Source: Torymus aiolomorphi (taxonomy: Eukaryota; Arthropoda; Insecta; Hymenoptera; Torymidae). From it: a stretch of DNA of 64,000 nucleotides. The notes below the pieces were generated by a model. It made no database searches, was not told where the DNA came from, and saw nothing but the letters and a program-made list of their open reading frames with translations. A program made the position numbers and the translations under genes. The stretch spans positions 8,565,001 to 8,629,000 of the forward strand of contig CM070877.1 of assembly GCA_036365515.1 (NCBI GenBank), in the 5' to 3' direction. Positions within the stretch are counted from its first letter, which is position 1; each line of letters starts with the position of its first letter. This document shows positions 53,601 to 64,000 of this stretch, piece by piece.

Positions 53601-56600
53601 TTCATATATAGGGGTATTTTTCGCTGCTCTTTCGATTGGCGCTATGATTTTTGCAATATCTCAAAATTTTTGAAAATTATTATTTTCCTATTGGCTCTAC
53701 GGCCCTAAAACCTTTTCCATTCGATAGAGCGGAGATAAATAGTCGCGTATAGTGATTGGTGGGATTAGAAAATGGATATTTTCGGTTTTCAAGCGATTTG
53801 AAGTCGATTTGGCCCAAGTAAACGATGAAATGTAGAACATTTTTCAAAATTGCCCATCTCCGCTAGGTCCTTCGACCCCAAAGGATATTCCATCCACTAG
53901 AGCAGGAAGATATAGTCGGGTATTGTGACTTGTAGGCTGAGAAAATTAAAATTTGGTGTTTTTGAGCGATTTTCAACGCATTATATCCGAATAAACGAAG
54001 AAAAATTTTTTTCCTCCAAATTTAGCCAAAATTCATATATAGGGGTATTTTTCGCTGCTCTTTCGATAGGCGCTATGATTTTTGCAATATCTAAAAATTT
54101 TTGAAATTAATTTTTTCCTATTGGCTCTATGGCCCTAAAACCTTTTCCATTCGATAGAGCGGAAAAAAATAGTCGCGTATAGTGATTGGTGGGATTAGAA
54201 AATGGATATTTTGGGTTTTCAAGCGATTTGAAGTCGATTTGGCCCAAATAAACGATGAAATGTAGAACATTTTTGAAGATTACTCATTTCCGCTAGGTCC
54301 TTCGACCCCAAAGGATATTCCATCCACTAGAGCAGGAAGATATAGTCGGGTTTTGTGACTAGTAGGTTAAGAAAATGGAAATTTGGTACTTTTGAGCGAT
54401 TTTCAACGCATTATTTCCCAATAAACGGACAAAAATTTTTTCCTCCAAATTTAGCCAAAATTCATATGTAGGGGTATTTTTCGCTGCTCTTTCGATAGGC
54501 GCTATGATTTTTGCAATATCTAAAAATTTTTGAAATTAATTTTTTCCTATTGGCTCTATGGCCCTAAAACCTTTTCCATTCGATAGAACGGAAAAAAATA
54601 GTCGCGTATAGTGATTGGTGGGAGTAGAAAATGGATATTTTGGCTTTTCAAGCGATTTGAATTCGATTTGCCCCAAATAAACGATGAAATGTAGAACATT
54701 TTTCAAAATTGCTCATCTCCGCTAGGTCCTTCGACCCCACAGGATATTCCATCCACTAGAGCAGGAAGATATAGTCGGGTATTGTGACTTGTAGGCTGAG
54801 AAAATTGAAATTTGGTATTTTTGAGCGATTTTCAACTTATTATATCCCAATGAACGAAGAAGAATTTTTTCCTTCTAAATTTAGCCAAAATTCATATATA
54901 GGGGTATTTTTCGCTGCTCTTTCGATTGGCGCTACGATTTCTGCAATATCTCAAAATTTTTGAAAATTATTATTTTCCTATTGGCTCTACGGCCCTGAAA
55001 CCTTTTCCATTCGATAGAGCGGAAAAAAATAGTCGCGTATAGTGACTGGTGGGATTAGAAAATGGATATTTTGGGTTTTCAAGCGATTTGAAGTCGATGT
55101 GGCCCAAATAAACGATGAAATGTAGAACATTTTTCAAAATTGTTCATCTCCGCTAGGTCCTTCGACCCCAAAGGATATTCCATCCACTAGAGCAGGAAGA
55201 TATAGTCGGGTATTGTGACTAGTAGGCTGAGAAAATTGAAATTTGGTATTTTTGAGCGATTTTCAACGCTTTATATCCCAATAAACGAAGAAAAATTTTT
55301 TCCTCCAAATTTAGCCAAAATTCATATATAGGGGTATTATTCGCTGCTCTTTCGATTGGCGCTATGATTTTTGCAATATCTAAAAATTTTTGAAAATTAT
55401 TATTTTCCTATTGGCTCTATGGCCCTGAAACCTTTTCCATTCGATAGAGCGGAAAAAAATAGTCGCGTATAGTGATTGGTGGGATTAGAAAATGGATATT
55501 TTGGGTTTTCAAGCGATTTGAAGTCGATTTGGACCAAATAAACGATGAAATGTAGAACATTTTTGAAAATTACTTATCTCCGCTAGGTCCTTCGACCCCA
55601 ATGGATATTCCATCCACTAGAGCAGGAAGATATAGTCAGGTATTGTGACTAGTAGGCTGAGGAAATTGAAATTTGGTATTTTTGAGCGTTTTTCAACGCA
55701 TTATATCCCAATAAACGAAGAAAAACTTTTTTCCTCCAAATTTAGCCAAAATTCATATATAGGGGTATTTTTTGCTGCTCTTTCGATTGGCGCTATGATT
55801 TTTGCAACATCACAAAATTTTTGAAAATTATTATTTTTCTATTGGCTCTACGGCCTTAAAACCTTTTCCATTCGATAGAGCGGAAAAAAATAGTCGCGTA
55901 TAGTGATTGGAGGGATTGGAAAATGGATATTTTGCGTTTTCAAGCGATTTGAAGTCGATTTGACCCAAATAAACAAAGATATCTAGAACATTTTTCAAAA
56001 TTTGCTCCTCTCCGCTAGGTCGTTCGACCCCAAAAGATGTTCCATCCACTAGAGCAGAAAGATATAGTCGGGTATTATTTCAGGTAGGCTGAGAAAATGG
56101 AAATTTTGTATTTTTGGACGATTTTAGACGGCTTAGATCTCAATATTCGAAGAAAAATTTCTTTCCTCCACATTTAGCCAAAATTCATATATAGGGGTAT
56201 TTATCGCTGCTCGTTCGATTGGCGCTACGATTTTTGCAGTATCTCAAAATTTCTGAAAATTATTACTTTCCTAGTGGCTCTACGGCCCTAAAACCTTTTC
56301 CATTCGATAGAGCGGAAAAAAATAGTCGCGTATAGTGATTGGTGGGATTAGAAAATGGATATTTTCGGTTTTCAAGCGATTTGTAGTCGATTTGGCCCAA
56401 ATAAACGATGAAATGTAGAACATTTTTCAAAATTGCCAATCTCCGCTAGGTCCTTCGACCCCAAAGGATATTCCATCCACTAGAGCAGGAATATATAGTC
56501 GGGTATTGTGACTTGTAGGCTGAGAAAATTGAAATTTGGTGTTTTTTTGCGATTTTCAACGCCATATATCCCAATAAACGAAGAAAAATTTTTTTCCTCC

Positions 56601-59600
56601 AAATTTAGCCAAAATTCATATATAGGGGTATTTTTCGCTGCTCTTTCGATTGGCGCTATGATTTTTGCAATATCTCAAAATTTTTGAAAATTATTATTTT
56701 CCTATTGGCTCTACGGCCCTAAAACCTTTTCCATTCGATAGAGCGGAGATAAATAGTCGCGTATAGTGATTGGTGGGATTAGAAAATGGATATTTTCGGT
56801 TTTCAAGCGATTTGAAGTCGATTTGGCCCAAATAAACGATGAAATGTAGAACATTTTTCAAAATTGCCCATTTCCGCTAGGTCCTTCGACCCCAAAGGAT
56901 ATTCTATCCACTAGAGCCGGAAGATATAGTCGGGTATTGTGACTTGTAGGCTGAGAAAATTAAAATTTGGTGTTTTTGAGCGATTTTCAACGCATTATAT
57001 CCCAATAAACGAAGAAAAATTTTTTTCCTCCAAATTTAGACAAAATTCATATATAGGGGTATTATTCGCTGCTCTTTCGATTGGCGCTATGATTTTTGCA
57101 ATATCTAAAAATTTTTGAAAATTATTATTTTCCTATTGGCTCTACGGCCCTAAAACCTTTTCCATTCGATAGAGCGGAGATAAATAGTCGCGTATAGTGA
57201 TTGGTGGGATTAGAAAATGGATATTTTCGGTTTTCAAGCGATTTGAAGTCGATTTGGCCCAAGTAAACGATGAAATGTAGAACATTTTTCAAAATTGCCC
57301 ATCTCCGCTAGGTCCTTCGACCCCAAAGGATATTCCATCCACTAGAGCAGGAAGATATAGTCGGGTATTGTGACTTGTAGGCTGAGAAAATTAAAATTTG
57401 GTGTTTTTGAGCGATTTTCAACGCATTATATCCGAATAAACGAAGAAAAATTTTTTTCCTCCAAATTTAGCCAAAATTCATATATAGGGGTATTTTTCGC
57501 TGCTCTTTCGATAGGCGCTATGATTTTTGCAATATCTAAAAATTTTTGAAATTAATTTTTTCCTATTGGCTCTATGGCCCTAAAACCTTTTCCATTCGAT
57601 AGAGCGGAAAAAAATAGTCGCGTATAGTGACTGGTGGGATTAGAAAATGGATATTTTGGGTTTTCAAGCGATTTGAAGTCGATGTGCCCCAAATAAACGA
57701 TGAAATGTAGAACATTTTTCAAAATTGTTCATCTCCGCTAGGTCCTTCGACCCCAAAGGATATTCCATCCACTAGAGTAGGAAGATATAGTCGGGTATTG
57801 TGACTAGTAGGCTGAGAAAATTGAAATTTGGTATTTTTGAGCGATTTTCAACGCTTTATATCCCAATAAACGAAGAAAAATTTTTTTCCTCCAAATTTAG
57901 CCAAAATTCATATATAGGGGTATTATTCGCTGCTCTTTCGATTGGCGCTATGATTTTTGCAATATCTAAAAATTTTTGAAAATTATTATTTTCCTATTGG
58001 CTCTACGGCCCTAAAACCTTTTCCATTCGATAGAGCCGAAAAAAATAGTCGCGTATAGTAATTGGTCAGATTAGAAAATGGATATTTTGGGTTTTCAAAC
58101 GATTTGAAGTTGGTTTGGCCCAAATAAACGATGAAATGTAGAACATTTTTCAAAATTGTTCATCTCCGCTAGGTCCTTCGACCCCATAGGATATTCCATC
58201 CACTAGAGCAGGAAGATAGAGTCGGGTATTGTGACTAGTAGGTTAAGAAAATTGAAATTTGGTACTTTTGAGCGATTTTCAACGCATTACATCCCAATAA
58301 ACGAAGAAAAATTTTTTTCCTCCAAATTTAGCCAAAATTCATATATAGGGGCATTTTTCGCTGCTCTTTCGAATGGCGCTATGATTTTTGCAATAACTCA
58401 AAATTTTTGAAAATTATTATTTTCCTATTGGCTCTATGGCCCTGAAACCTTTTCCATTCGATAGAGCGGAAAAAAATAGTCGCGTATAGTGATTGGTGGG
58501 ATTAGAAAATGGATATTTTGGATTTTCAAGCGATTTGAAGTCGATTTGGCCCAAATAAACGATGAAATGTAGAACATTTTTGAAGATTACTCATTTCCGC
58601 TAGGTCCTTCGACCCCAAAGGATATTCCATCCACTAGAGCAGGAAGATATAGTCGGGTTTTGTGACTAGTAGGTTAAGAAAATGGAAATTTGTTACTTTT
58701 GAGCGATTTTCAACGCATTATTTCCCAATAAACGGACAAAAATTTTTTTCCTCCAAATTTAGCCAAAATTCATATGTAGGGGTATTTTTCGCTGCTCTTT
58801 CGATAGGCGCTATGATTTTTGCAATATCTAAAAATTTTTGAAATTAATTTTTTCCTATTGGCTCTATGGCCTTAAAACCTTTTCCATTCGATAGAACGGA
58901 AAAAAATAGTCGCGTATAGTGATTGGTGGGATTAGAAAATGGATATTTTGGCTTTTCAAGCGATTTGAAGTCGATTTGCCCCAAATAAACGATGAAATGT
59001 AGAACATTTTTCAAAATTGCTCATCTCCGCTTGGTCCTTCGACCCCACAGGATATTCCATCCACTAGAGCAGGAAGATATAGTCGGGTATTGTGACTTGT
59101 AGGCTGAGAAAATTGAAATTTGGTATTTTTGAGCGATTTTCAACTCATTATATCCCAATGAACGAAGAAGAATTTTTTCCTTCTAAATTTAGCCAAAATT
59201 CATATATAGGGGTATTTTTCGCTGCTCTTTCGATTGGCGCTACGATTTCTGCAATATCTCAAAATTTTTGAAAATTATTATTTTCCTATTGGCTCTACGG
59301 CCCTGAAACCTTTTCCATTCGATAGAGCGGAAAAAAATAGTCGCGTATAGTGACTGGTGGGATTAGAAAATGGATATTTTGGGTTTTCAAGCGATTTGAA
59401 GTCGATGTGCCCCAAATAAACGATGAAATGTAGAACATTTTTCAAAATTGTTCATCTCCGCTAGGTCCTTCGACCCCAAAGGATATTCCATCCACTATAG
59501 CAGGAAGATATAGTCGGGTATTGTGACTAGTAGGCTGAGAAAATTGAAATTTGGTATTTTTGAGCGATTTTCAACGCTTTATATCCCAATAAACGAAGAA

Positions 59601-60140
59601 AAATTTTTTTCCTCCAAATTTAGCCAAAATTCATATATAGGGGTATTATTCGCTGCTCTTTCGATTGGCGCTATGATTTTTGCAATATCTAAAAATTTTT
59701 GAAAATTATTATTTTCCTATTGGCTCTACGGCCCTAAAACCTTTTCCATTCGATAGAGCCGAAAAAAATAGTCGCGTATAGTAATTGGTCAGATTAGAAA
59801 ATGGATATTTTGGGTTTTCAAACGATTTGAAGTTTGTTTGGCCCAAATAAACGATGAAATGTAGAACATTTTTCAAAATTGTTCATCTCCGCTAGGTCCT
59901 TCGACCCCAAAGGATATTCCATCCACTAGAGCAGGAAGATAGAGTCGGGTATTGTGACTAGTAGGTTAAGAAAATTGAAATTTGGTACTTTTGAGTGATT
60001 TTCAACGCATTATATCCCAATAAACGAAGAAAAATTTTTTTCCTCCAAATTTAGCCAAAATTCATATATAGGGGTGTTTTTTGCTGCTCTTTCGATTGGC
60101 GCTATGATTTTTGCAACATCACAAAATTTTTGAAAATTAT
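44654..60140. repeat. Higher-order repeat of seventeen satellite units (~7.32 kb)
   Basis: Subtype landmarks recur 7321 bp apart: 44765 and 52086, 48207 and 55528, 44654 and 51975, and the odd CAATAACCGAAG variant at about 45810 and 53130. The order of subtypes in between is kept. A third, incomplete period reaches to 60140. Confidence 0.75.
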
Positions 60141-60548
60141 TATTTTTCTATTGGCTCTACGGCCCTAAAACCTTTTCCATTCGATAGAGCGGAAAAAAAT
60201 AGTCGCGTATAGTGATTGGAGGGATTGGAAAATGGATATTTTGCGTTTTCAAGCGATTTGAAGTCGATTTGACCCAAATAAACAAAGAGATCTAGAACAT
60301 TTTTCAAAATTTGCTCCTCTCCGCTAGGTCCTTCGCCCCCAAAAGATGTTCCATCCACTAGAGCAGAAAGATATAGTCGGGTATTATTTCAGGTAGGCTG
60401 AGAAAATGGAAATTTTGTATTTTTGGACGATTTTAGACGGCTTAGATCTCCATATTCGAAGAAAAATTTCTTTCCTCCAAATTTAGCCAAAATTCATATA
60501 TGGCCGAATCCATCTCAAATCAGACAGCCCGCGTATGCCTATTTCACC

Positions 60549-61094
60549 TATCATGTTGAAATAAAAATATTTATGTTCTACTCGAAAAAATATTTTACAC
60601 GTGTTTTTTTATTTTTTTGTTTCATCAAAATTTCATGCGTTCAGCGATACCGAAAAATTCCGAGAAAATTCTTTCATTGAGAAAAAAAATTTTCAATGTG
60701 ATTTTCAGACTGCTATTGTTTCAGCAGTTTTTCAAGCTTTTAAACGTGTAACACATAATTTCACTCAGTTTTGAGCCCTCTTTAACGGCCTTAATGTCAT
60801 TTTCAAAACAAAATAAAAAATCCACGAGCTATGCACTTTTTACTGAAAAATTCATTTTTTAGAGAAGTGCCTTTTTCTCGAAAACCCCATGTTTTTTTTG
60901 CACAGTTTTTGTTGTCGTGATAGAGGACGGTAATGCCTAGCTAGACGTATTTGTGAGATTCGGTACTTTTTTCCTGGGATAGCGATCACTAATGAGATAA
61001 CACACAAACAAATTTTTCACGCTTAACGCTTATATATAGTCAATGATATTAGAGTCAATGTAAAGGTATTTATCTTTGTGCGTATGTAATATAC
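60549..61094 (+). repeat. Left long TIR
   Basis: Inverse of 63456-64000. Outer bases are TATCATGTTGAAATAAAAAT, inner end near GTATGTAATATAC. No gene inside. Confidence 0.88.
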
Positions 61095-61217
61095 ATGTAC
61101 GTGCGCCTACTTATAGGAGTATATGTACTAGTACATTTGTCCGCTAGATGGATATGGTTTGACTTAACATTTACAAAGAAAAGTTCGGTTTCTGCTATAT
61201 GTCACTCATCTCGTCTT

Positions 61218-61225
61218 ATTTAAAA
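61218..61225 (+). promoter_or_regulatory. Possible TATA box of the transposase gene
   Basis: TATTTAAA about 61 bp before the ATG at 61279 and outside the TIR. Position fits a promoter, but the motif is weak in AT-rich DNA. Confidence 0.3.
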
Positions 61226-61278
61226 CCATCATCTTTTGGAAAATCATTACATATCTACACCTTATCAACTCAACTACG

Positions 61279-63428
61279 ATGTCTCAATATTACTCAACAG
61301 AGAGAATCAAATGTGCAGACTTTTTAGACAAACACAAACAAATTATTTACCAATCTAGTTCCGTACGTTTAAAACAACTTGAGAATCTTGCTCATCCATT
61401 GAAGCACCTCTATCCTCATTTACCTTTGACACCTTCTACATATCTGTGTCAACATTGTTACAATCGTGCTTTAGAATTGGTGAGTAGTACTAACAATGAA
61501 TTTATAACGGATAATGAAGTTACCGATAACGTAGTTGATAGAGATGAAGATTTTTTACCAAGTACTCCAGAACGCATTGAAGAATTTAATAATGAAATAA
61601 GTACATCTTTCTTAGGTTCTGTATCGCCTCTTAAAAGAAAAAATCTTATACATGAAAAATCAATTGAAAATTACGTAACAAAGAAGAAAAAAAAAATACT
61701 TTCAACATTGTCTAATACCCTTGATGTGAAGTTGAACAATGTTTATGACGTTTCTATAACAGCAAATGAATCAACTGTATGCCATTGTACAGAATGGATA
61801 CAAAATCTTGGTCTAGCCTTGCAAAAGTGTTCTACGGTATCAGAAAAAATAAAAATTCTGACTTTGCTACCTTCATCCTTTACAAAACATGAAATTTTAT
61901 CTTTATTTCCAGAAATAACAATGTATATGATCAACAAATCGAGAAATCTTGTTAAAGAAAAAGGAATTTATTCAGAACCAGATGCATATTCAGGCCATCC
62001 GATTGATGAAAACATGGAAAAAATTGTTATGGAATATTATTTAAATGATGATTTTAATTGTTCAAGACAAAGTCCTAATAAATGTGACGTTGTTACAATT
62101 AAAGTTAACAATAAAAAAGAGAAAAAAGTTAAGCGTTTTCTTACTCGAAGTTTAAAAGAGACGTATAAAGTATTTAAAAATGATTATCCAGAATTGAGAA
62201 TTGGAAAATCGAAATTTTATAGTTTGCGACCAAAGTATGTCTTACTTAGCCCCATCAAAGAAGTTTGTCTTTGTATCTATTGCGCAAATTATGATTTATT
62301 TCTTACGAGCTTAATTAATTTTAGAGGGAGTAACGTCACAGAGTTGGATGAAAGTCGGTCACAAATAATAAATGCAACAATGTGTTCTGAGCCATCTGAT
62401 TTATATTTATTTAGAAGAATGTAAACTATGTCCAGGGATTAAGGGAATTACGTTTCATGTTTTAAAACTGCAAGATGTAGAAGGCACAGAAGAAATTACA
62501 TATGCTTTGTGGGATAATGGAAACCTGATTAAAAAGACACTATCAATTTCTGCTTTTAAAGATGAACTTTCGGTTTGGACCATGAGGGTTAGTACTCACA
62601 TGTATGTAAAAAATATACAACGCAAAGCTATAAAAACAGAAAGAGAAAGTGCTAAAAAGACTCACATCATTTAGTTCTTCAAATAGACTTCGCTGAAAAC
62701 TGGGCTGTGATTCATAATAAAGCTGTTCAAGGAAATCATTGGGTTAATGATCAAATTTCTATTTTCACAGCAGTCTCTTATCAAGGGGATTCGACACAAA
62801 GTTTCGCAGTTATAAGTGATGACCGAAAACATGATTCAGCGTATGCTTTGCTAGCAGTACAAAAAATTATAAAATTCTTGAAAGAAAATTGTTGTGATTC
62901 AATTAAAAAATTACCATCGTATCAGACGGCGCTGCGAGTCACTTTAAAAATCGCTTTCAATTAGATGAACTAAAACGAGCACCGTGTGATATAAAATGGT
63001 TGTTCTCTGCTACTGGGCACGGCAAAGGAGCTGTAGATGGTGTGGGTGGACTTATAAAGCATTATGCTACTTCGCATAATCTTCGAGAGCCCCTTGAAGA
63101 AGCTATTCAAAACGCAAATGATTTTGCAATACATGTTCAAAAATATACTGATGCTATTAAAATAATACATTTACAAGATGCTGAAATAGAACAATTCAGA
63201 AAAGAAAAAAATATTGATTGGCTTACAACTCCAAAGTATCCTGGAATTCAAAAAACTCATATATGGGTTAAAAAAACATGTGACGATAAAATACATTGTT
63301 TGACAGCAAAGACCGCTGATCGTCCGCTTACTGAATTAAGAACAATGAAGCAGAAAAACAAAGGTAGTAAAATAGGTATACAAATGAAAAAAAGGTATAA
63401 AAATAAAAAATTAAAAAGACGCAAATAA
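61279..63428 (+). pseudogene. Transposase of the long-TIR element, three frameshifts
   Basis: The pieces 61279 to about 62405, 62410-62660, 62665-62915 and 62915-63428 lie in different frames but read on as one protein of about 710 residues. N-terminal Cys pair (LCQHC, 57-60), a Lys run (KKKKK, about 135-139) that may direct to the nucleus, GKSKFYSLRPKYV then VCLCIYC (330-335), and CKLCPGI. The catalytic part shows QIDFAENW (Asp at 62686), ISDDRKHD, SDGAASHFKN (Asp at 62925) and GHGKGAVDGVGG. This looks like a DDE-type transposase known to me from many unnamed multicopy arthropod and cnidarian proteins. The C-terminus is Lys-rich. Because of the breaks (about 62405, 62660 and 62915), this copy should not make the full protein. 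Confidence 0.8.
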
Positions 63429-63455
63429 CAAATAAATACATAGTTATGTGTATCT

Positions 63456-64000
63456 GTATATTACATACACACAAAGACAAATACCTTTACATTGACTCTA
63501 ATATCATTGACTATATATAAGCATTAGGCGTGAAAAATTTGTTTGTGTGTTATCTCATTAGTGATCGCTATCCCAGGGAAAAAGTACCGAATCTCACAAA
63601 TACGTCTAGCTAGGCATTACCGTCCTCTATCACGACAACAAAAATTGTGCAAAAAAAACATGGGGTTTTCGAGAAAAAGGCACTTCCCTAAAACATGAAT
63701 TTTCCAGTAAAAAGTGCATAGCTCGTGGATTTTTTATTTTTTTTGAAAATGACATTAAGGCCGTTAAAGAGGGCTCAAAACTGAGTGAAATTGTGTGTTA
63801 CACGTTTAAAAGCTCGAAAAACTGCTGAAACAATAGCAGTCTGAAAATCACATTGAAAATTTTTTTTCTCAATGAAAGAATTTTCTCGGAATTTTTCGGC
63901 ATCGCTGAACGCATGAAATTTTGATGAAACAAAAAAATAAAAAAACACGTGTAAAATATTTTTTCGAGTAGAACATAAATATTTTTATTTCAACATGATA
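63456..64000 (-). repeat. Right long TIR (cut by window end)
   Basis: Inverse of 60549-61094. The last bases in the window, TTCAACATGATA, match 60549-60560 of the left arm. Confidence 0.88.

Larger units (their letters stand above)
35101..60501. repeat. ~431-bp satellite, about 59 units in 25.4 kb
   Basis: Unit starts (CTGCTCTTTCGATTGGCGCT or a variant) at 35101, 35532, 35964 and so on to about 60090. Each unit has two related modules of about 170 bp: one from CTATTGGCTCTACGG to CAAATAAACGATGAA, the other from CCGCTAGGTCCTTCG to CAATAAACGAAGAA. A linker of about 90 bp contains CATATATAGGGGTATT. Units fall in several subtypes (for example ACGATTTCTGCAATATC; GTCGATTTGGACC; TTGCGTTTTCAAG with a GATATCTAG variant). 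Minus-strand frames of 66-72 codons starting MDGISFG or MDGTSFG arise from this unit. No gene was found in the whole array. Confidence 0.97.
60502..64000 (+). mobile_element. DNA transposon with TIRs of at least 545 bp, right end outside the window
   Basis: Long arms at 60549-61094 and 63456-64000 are inverted copies with few differences. The left arm should begin between 60502, where satellite homology stops after AATTCATATAT, and 60549. About 50 bp of the right arm lie beyond the window. Between the arms is one transposase gene, now broken. Target duplication cannot be seen. The superfamily is not assigned. Confidence 0.85.

Noticed and set aside
42499..60358. Minus-strand 66-72-codon frames starting MDGISFG or MDGTSFG in the 431-bp satellite
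   Set aside because: They occur only in satellite subtypes lacking a stop and are lost in most units by simple substitutions. Not a gene family.
35101..60501. Hammerhead ribozyme in the satellite, as found in some animal satellites
   Set aside because: I looked for the CTGATGA core in satellite units and did not see it. A covariance-model scan would settle this.

Overview
The window looks like a repeat-rich, AT-rich arthropod nuclear scaffold, most likely an insect. The transposon families, GT-AG introns, long satellites and microsatellites all point to a eukaryote. The species cannot be named from sequence alone. I find no host single-copy gene and no functional RNA gene. Everything recognisable is mobile-element or satellite DNA.

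Layout. (1) 1-11690: a roughly 9.2-kb foldback-type element (1047-10223) with 24-bp terminal inverted repeats, filled with GAAAGCTTTC-rich tandem arrays. It sits in a dispersed repeat whose tandem copy gives the empty site, and the whole is bracketed by inverted copies of another repeat (1-840 and about 11123-11690). (2) 11870-19440: a microsatellite, a MITE-like element, two GC-rich hairpins sharing one apical motif, several two-copy tandem duplications and an eight-unit ~176-bp satellite. (3) 19445-24725: seven near-identical units of exactly 549 bp plus one diverged unit, interrupted by a 970-bp long-TIR MITE. (4) 24841-29718: a complete 4.88-kb DNA transposon with 15-bp TIRs and TTAA target duplications. 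It carries a four-exon gene of 1006 codons in which a Mutator-like DDE transposase is joined to a DEDDh 3'-5' exonuclease and preceded by two duplicated zinc-ribbon exons. This is the most interesting object in the window. (5) 30248-35000: a non-LTR retrotransposon (Jockey/CR1-like) on the minus strand, with one frameshift in ORF2. Its 5' part lies in inverted orientation up to a 100-N scaffold gap (35001-35100). (6) 35101-60501: about 59 copies of a ~431-bp satellite, with higher-order periods of ~2.585 kb (6-mer) and ~7.32 kb (17-mer). (7) 60502 to beyond 64000: a DNA transposon with TIRs of at least 545 bp and a transposase broken by three frameshifts.

The elements are nested: foldback element in repeat, MITE in 549-bp array, TTAA transposon in a tandem repeat, LINE in the second copy of that repeat. 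This is typical of heterochromatin or pericentromeric DNA. Only the TTAA transposon looks possibly intact and autonomous. All protein calls were made by reading translations, without database searches.
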